Assembly: GCA_037074535.1 (NCBI GenBank)
Contig: CM073473.1
Span: forward strand, 129,001 to 193,000
Length of the DNA stretch: 64,000 nt
From: Gleditsia sinensis
Lineage: Eukaryota > Streptophyta > Magnoliopsida > Fabales > Fabaceae
Reading direction: 5' to 3'
The notes beneath the pieces were generated by a model, which was given only the letters and a program-made list of their open reading frames with translations, had not been told where the DNA came from and did no database searches. Both the position numbers and the translations under genes were made by a program. Below, in pieces: positions 59,896 to 64,000 of the stretch; within the stretch, counting starts at the first letter, position 1, and each line of letters opens with the position of its first letter.

Positions 59896-61841
59896 TATAC
59901 TAGAGACGTCCTCGTCCCAGTGTCATGGAAGTTTTGGATCAAGTCCTTGAACTGCCATAACGTTTGTTCTAGCTCCCATGTTGCTTCCTGCTCAGGACTT
60001 CCCTTCCAATGCACCAAGTACTCACGACTTGGAGGTACTCCTCTTTTACGTATGACGCAATCAGCTAATATAGCTTCAACCTCCTTGTCATGAGATTGTA
60101 CTACAGCCGTGGGGGCTCGATGAGATTCTCCCCTGTCTGGATCATCTTCATCAGCATGATATGGTTTCAGCATGCTCACGTGGAAAACTGGATGTATCTT
60201 CAATTTGGGTGGCAGCTCCAACCTATATGACACCTTCCCAACCTTTTTGAGGACGGGGAAAGGTCATTCATACTTCCGCAGCAACCCCTTATGCAAGGGA
60301 CGGAAGACTTTGAATTGTTGAGGCAAGAGTCGAACCATCACTAAGTCTCCTTCTTTGAACTCTACGTGGCGACGACCCTTGTCTGCCCACTTCTTCATCT
60401 TCTTGGCCGCCTTGTCCAGCTGAGTTCTGGCTATGTCTGCTTGCTCCTTCCATTCTTTTGCGACCTTGAAAGCCAAGGGGCTGACACCTGTGTATGTGGT
60501 TTCTAGCGTGAGTGGAGTGAGTGGTTGTTGTCCTGTAACCACTTCGAACGGATTTTTCCCTGTGGACTCACTCCTTTGAAGATTGTAAGAGAATTGAGCC
60601 ACATCCATCAACTTGGCCCAAACCTTCTGGTTGGCACTTACAAAGTTCCGTAGATACATCTCTAGTAGCGCATTCACCCGCTCCGTTTGCCCATCTGTTT
60701 GTGGGTGAAAGCTAGTAGAGTAGCATAACTCGGACCCCAGCATCCGAAATAACTCTGCCCAAAATTTAGCTGTGAAGCACGGGTCTCGATCAGAGATGAT
60801 ACTCTTTGGCACACCCCAATACTTCACTATGTTCTTGAGAAACAACCTGGCGGCTTGCTCTGCAATGCAGTCTCTAAGGGCTGAGACAAAAGTTCCATAC
60901 TTTGAGAACCGATCAACAACCACCATTATTGAGCCAAACCCCTCAGACAACGGTATGGCCATGATGAAGTCCATAGAGACACTTTCCCATGGTCGCTCAG
61001 GAATGGGAAGTGGCTCGAGCAATCCTGCAGGACACTGTTGCTCCAGCTTGTCTTGTTGGCATACCAAACAAGTGCGCACATAAGATTCGACATCATCCCG
61101 CATTTGTGGCCAGTAGTAGGTGGTCTCTAGCAAAGCTCGAGTACGTCTCTGACCTGGGTGGCCCGCCCATTTTGTATCGTGACATTCCTTTATGAGCTCC
61201 CTCCGCAAGTTATTCCACTTCGGCACATAAACACGTCTCCCTTTCGTGTAGAGTATCCCGTCCTCTACCCAGAATCTCCTGGTCTTTCCCTCGTTGGCCA
61301 GGTTGAGGATCGCCTTGGCAGTGGAGTCTTGCAGGAGTCCTTCTTTAATCCGCCTCAGGATATCTCCTTCTAGTTTGCTCATAGAAGCTAGTTCAACCTT
61401 TCGACTTAAGGCATCGGCCACATGGTTGATTCTTCCAGGCTTGTACTCTAACTCATAATCGAATTCTGCTAGGAAATCCTGCCACCTAGCTTGCTTCGGA
61501 GTGAGTTTCTTCTGTATTTGAAAATAACTAGTGGCCACATTATCTGTCATGATGACAAATTTTGCCCCCAGCAAGTAGTGTCGCCACACCCTCAGGCAGT
61601 GAATAATGGCAGTCATTTCTTTTTCCTGAACCGTATACCGCCGCTCGGTATCGTTTAGCTTCCTGCTCTCGTAGGCTATGGGATGCCCATTCTGCATGAG
61701 TACTCCTCCAATGGCAAAGTCTGATGCATCCGTATGTAACTCGAAGGGCTTCGTCACATCTGCCAATGCTAAGACTGGCTCCTTCACAATAGCCTTTTTC
61801 AAATCCTCGAAGGCTTCTTGACATCGGGCATCCACCTCCAT
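59895..61841 (-). CDS. Chromovirus RNase H-integrase-chromodomain region, one stop
   Basis: The frame from 61841 to 60264 encodes RNase H (ELHTDASDFAIGGVL, with TDAS active-site Asp), then the integrase. The integrase has a zinc-binding region (HDTKWAGHPG...CLVCQQDK), the catalytic core with Asp in SMDFIMAIPL and ISDRDPCF, and Glu in TERVNALLE. A TGA at 60264-60266 interrupts the frame, which then continues without a shift to 59895. That part holds the KIHPVFHVSMLKPY tail and a chromodomain (EYLVHWKGSPEQEATWELE), which in this group helps target insertion to modified chromatin. Apart from the stop, the key residues look intact. Confidence 0.88.
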
Positions 61842-63967
61842 GCTCTATACTTCTTGAGAAGGTCAGTGAGTGGTGCCGCTCTTGCTGAGTATCCCTTGAT
61901 AAAACGCCGGTAGTAGTTTATTAAGCCAAGGAAAGATCTTAATTCAGTTACCTTGGTAGGGGGTTCCCACTCCACTATAGCTTGAACTTTACTCCTGTCC
62001 ATCATCAGTTTTCCACCCTCGATGATGTGGCCAAGAAAGTGTACTTCTGGCATAGCAAACGAGCATTTCTCTTTCTTGACGTAGAGCTGATTATCCCTTA
62101 AGATCTTGAACACAGTTCGTAGATGTTCAACATGTTCCTCCAGAGTGTTGCTATAGACAACAATATCATCTAAATAGACAACTACGAACTTGTCCAAATA
62201 AGGATGGAAAACCTTGTTCATCAAGGTGCAGAAAGTAGCAGGAGCGTTAGTTAAACCGAAAGGCATAACAAGGAACTCGTAGGAACCGTACAGTATCACA
62301 CATGTAGTCTTTGGCTCATCTCCCTCAGCAATCCGGACTTGATAATACCTCGATCGTAGGTCCAGCTTAGTGAAGTACCTCGCCTTTCCTAACTGATCAA
62401 AAAGGTCTGCTATCAAGGGAATAGGATACTTGTTTTTAATTGTGACCTTGTTAAGTGCCCTATAGTCGATGCACATCCTTAGCGACCCATCTTTCTTCTT
62501 CTGGAACAGGACTGGGGCGCCAAAATGGGCCTTCGATGGACGGATGAACCCAGCATCCAACAACTCCTTGAGTTGCTTCCTTAACTCTTCTAATTCTGGC
62601 GGTGCCATGCGGTAAGGTGCCATGGCAGGAGGCCGTGCACCTGGTTCCAATTCGATCTCGTGATCCACCTCCCTCCGTGGTGGTAACTTCTTGGGCAGTT
62701 CAGACGGCATCACATCGCCAAACTCCTCAAGAACTTTGCTTATTTCCTTAGGCATTTCTACTTGATCCTCTCTTGGGCTTTCATCTTTAAGAGCCGCAAG
62801 ATATGTGATTTCTCCTCTCTTCGCACCCTTCTCCACTTGCATAGTGGATAAGAGGCGTTTATCTCCTTGAGACTTGGTGGTAGTAGGCACCATGCAAGGT
62901 GCTTTATCCTCAAATATAGCCAGAGAGCGAAGGAAGGGAATAGGAATAGCTTTGACATCATTAAAGAATCTCATACCTAGCACCACTGGAAAATCGTCCA
63001 TCGGCACTACGGAGAGATCTGTTATTCCTTCCCACGTTCCAACCTGCAGCTTCACTCCCCGCACTACTCCTTCAAGAGGCTTGGCAGCAGCATTCACCAC
63101 TTTCAGCCAACCATTCTCCTTGGTCACCTTTAGACCAAGTCTTTTGGCTTCCTCCATGGATATGAAGTTATGTGTAGCACCTGTGTCCACCATTGCTTTC
63201 GTTGCCTTCCCAGCTAAAAAGATCTCAATATACATGAGACTGTGTTTAGAGGGACTTTGAGGTGTTGGGGCTTTGAGGGAATTTAGTAACTGTAAAGTTC
63301 CCATCTGGCTCAGCGAGTCAGTCTTCTCCCTTTCTTCTATCATTGCGCTAAGAGCACTCCTCTTGGGGCAGTCTCTCATCCAGTGTTCTCCTCCGCACAG
63401 GAAACAGTTACTCTTAGGCTTAAAGTTGTCACGCCAGTCCCCTTTCTTTATTTGTTTACCTCCATTACTGGTAGAAGGCTTGTCTCCACCTTTAGTCCAT
63501 TGCCTTGACTCTTTGTCTCCCCCACCTTTCCCCTTAAACCCCTTTTGTTTTGATTTGTCAGAGTCCTTGGGTTTGGTGAATTCGACAAGAGTCTCGGCAG
63601 CAGCAACTGCAGATGTGAGGTCTTGTACACCCCGACGTCGCAGCTCCTGTTGGGCCCAAGGTTGTAGTCCATCCATGAAGTTGAATAGTAACTCTGATGG
63701 TGTCATATCTGGAAGTCTAAGTCGTAGTGACGAAAACTCGCGGATATAGTCACGAATGGAGCCACTATGCTTCAGGTGCTTAAGACTCCTCCTTGCTAGG
63801 AAGCTTTCTCCCTCAGGATAGAAATGTCGCTTAAGTTGGCCCTTAAACTCTTCCCATGTGTTGATGGCCAACCCACCTTGCTCTCTATCACTTTGACACA
63901 TGCGCCACCAAAGTAAAGCATCATCAATGAGATAGAGAAGCAGTTCATACCTTTGATGCATCATCAA
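61799..63967 (-). CDS. Chromovirus gag-protease-reverse transcriptase region
   Basis: An open frame of 722 codons covers the gag capsid region (WEEFKGQLKRHFYPEG, DGLQPWAQQEL), a zinc knuckle (CFLCGGEHWMRDC, about residue 188-200), an aspartic protease (MVDTGATHNFIS, about 260) and reverse transcriptase (MCIDYRALNK, LDLRSRYYQVR, VVYLDDIVVYS near 600, then LGHIIEGG). The usual LDLRSGY glycine is Arg. Upstream of about 63950 another frame carries on the gag N-terminus (MEQYFEATHLDD), so a frameshift lies there. At the other end the frame runs into an unrelated tail near 61840, where RNase H continues in a different frame. Confidence 0.9.
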   Translation of the reverse strand: MMMHQRYELLLYLIDDALLWWRMCQSDREQGGLAINTWEEFKGQLKRHFYPEGESFLARRSLKHLKHSGSIRDYIREFSSLRLRLPDMTPSELLFNFMDGLQPWAQQELRRRGVQDLTSAVAAAETLVEFTKPKDSDKSKQKGFKGKGGGDKESRQWTKGGDKPSTSNGGKQIKKGDWRDNFKPKSNCFLCGGEHWMRDCPKRSALSAMIEEREKTDSLSQMGTLQLLNSLKAPTPQSPSKHSLMYIEIFLAGKATKAMVDTGATHNFISMEEAKRLGLKVTKENGWLKVVNAAAKPLEGVVRGVKLQVGTWEGITDLSVVPMDDFPVVLGMRFFNDVKAIPIPFLRSLAIFEDKAPCMVPTTTKSQGDKRLLSTMQVEKGAKRGEITYLAALKDESPREDQVEMPKEISKVLEEFGDVMPSELPKKLPPRREVDHEIELEPGARPPAMAPYRMAPPELEELRKQLKELLDAGFIRPSKAHFGAPVLFQKKKDGSLRMCIDYRALNKVTIKNKYPIPLIADLFDQLGKARYFTKLDLRSRYYQVRIAEGDEPKTTCVILYGSYEFLVMPFGLTNAPATFCTLMNKVFHPYLDKFVVVYLDDIVVYSNTLEEHVEHLRTVFKILRDNQLYVKKEKCSFAMPEVHFLGHIIEGGKLMMDRSKVQAIVEWEPPTKVTELRSFLGLINYYRRFIKGYSARAAPLTDLLKKYRAWRWMPDVKKPSRI

Positions 63968-64000
63968 GGTGAGTAGCTTCGAAGTACTGCTCCATTCCCC

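Larger units (their letters stand above)
59256..64000 (-). mobile_element. Ty3/gypsy chromovirus, 5' part beyond the window
   Basis: Read on the minus strand, from the right edge, this shows gag, protease, reverse transcriptase, RNase H, integrase and a chromodomain, then a purine-rich tract and the 3' LTR. That domain order and the chromodomain place it among chromoviruses. Reading frames are long, with only a few breaks: a frameshift near 63950, one near 61840 and a nonsense codon at 60264-60266. It therefore looks much younger than the intronic gypsy. The 5' LTR, primer site and first part of gag lie beyond 64000. Base composition is markedly richer in G+C than the surrounding DNA. Confidence 0.95.

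Noticed and set aside
59857..60093. Plus-strand frame overlapping the polypurine tract
   Set aside because: Antisense to the chromodomain; no independent evidence.
62874..63749. Plus-strand frames of 128 and 158 codons
   Set aside because: They are antisense to the chromovirus gag-protease frame.

Overview
This 64 kb window is nuclear DNA from a flowering plant, almost certainly a eudicot. Its genes are split by canonical plant introns, its intergenic DNA is very AT-rich, and it is full of LTR retrotransposons and short inverted-repeat elements. It also carries a degenerate piece of plastid DNA. Gene families are ordinary housekeeping and organelle genes. The species cannot be fixed from the sequence alone. 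No operon-like, CRISPR or defence system is present.

Layout. 1-6.1 kb: intergenic DNA, with a decayed Ty3/gypsy gag remnant (about 2.8-4.25 kb) and a fold-back element (4.4-5.4 kb). 6.1-13.2 kb: a LUC7-like splicing-factor gene (+) whose splice sites are intact but which has lost its usual start codon and carries two frame breaks; two hAT-type MITEs sit in its introns. 13.9-14.5 kb: single-exon TIC20-II (-). 14.9-18.3 kb: a pair of long inverted repeats around a 2.2 kb solo LTR. 18.7-22.8 kb: plastid acetyl-CoA carboxylase biotin carrier BCCP (+). 23.3-26.3 kb: plastid trnV-like DNA, an antisense gypsy integrase remnant, and a first-exon fragment of glutamine:fructose-6-phosphate aminotransferase. 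About 26.8-28.9 kb: second long LTR-like repeat. 29.8-31.1 kb: thioredoxin f (-), divergent from a GPI-type aspartic protease (+) at 32.4-35.5 kb. 37.5-41.3 kb: clade-E type PP2C phosphatase (-). 43.8-57.9 kb: eIF5-mimic protein (5MP/BZW, -), whose fourth intron of about 9 kb holds a complete but dead gypsy element with a third long solo LTR inserted exactly at its 3' edge. 59.3-64.0 kb: a young-looking gypsy chromovirus (-) that runs off the right end.

TIC20-II, BCCP and thioredoxin f all act in the plastid (protein import, fatty-acid synthesis, redox control), but they lie on different strands with separate promoters, so nothing suggests co-regulation. The most interesting signal is in the LTR of the right-hand chromovirus. 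A dense array of palindromic TTCTAGAA-type motifs, matching the heat-shock element consensus, lies upstream of a TATA box in element orientation. Other notable points are a GC-AG intron carrying nested retroelements, a 5-nt coding first exon in the 5MP gene, and the exact nesting of one LTR in another element's target-site duplication.
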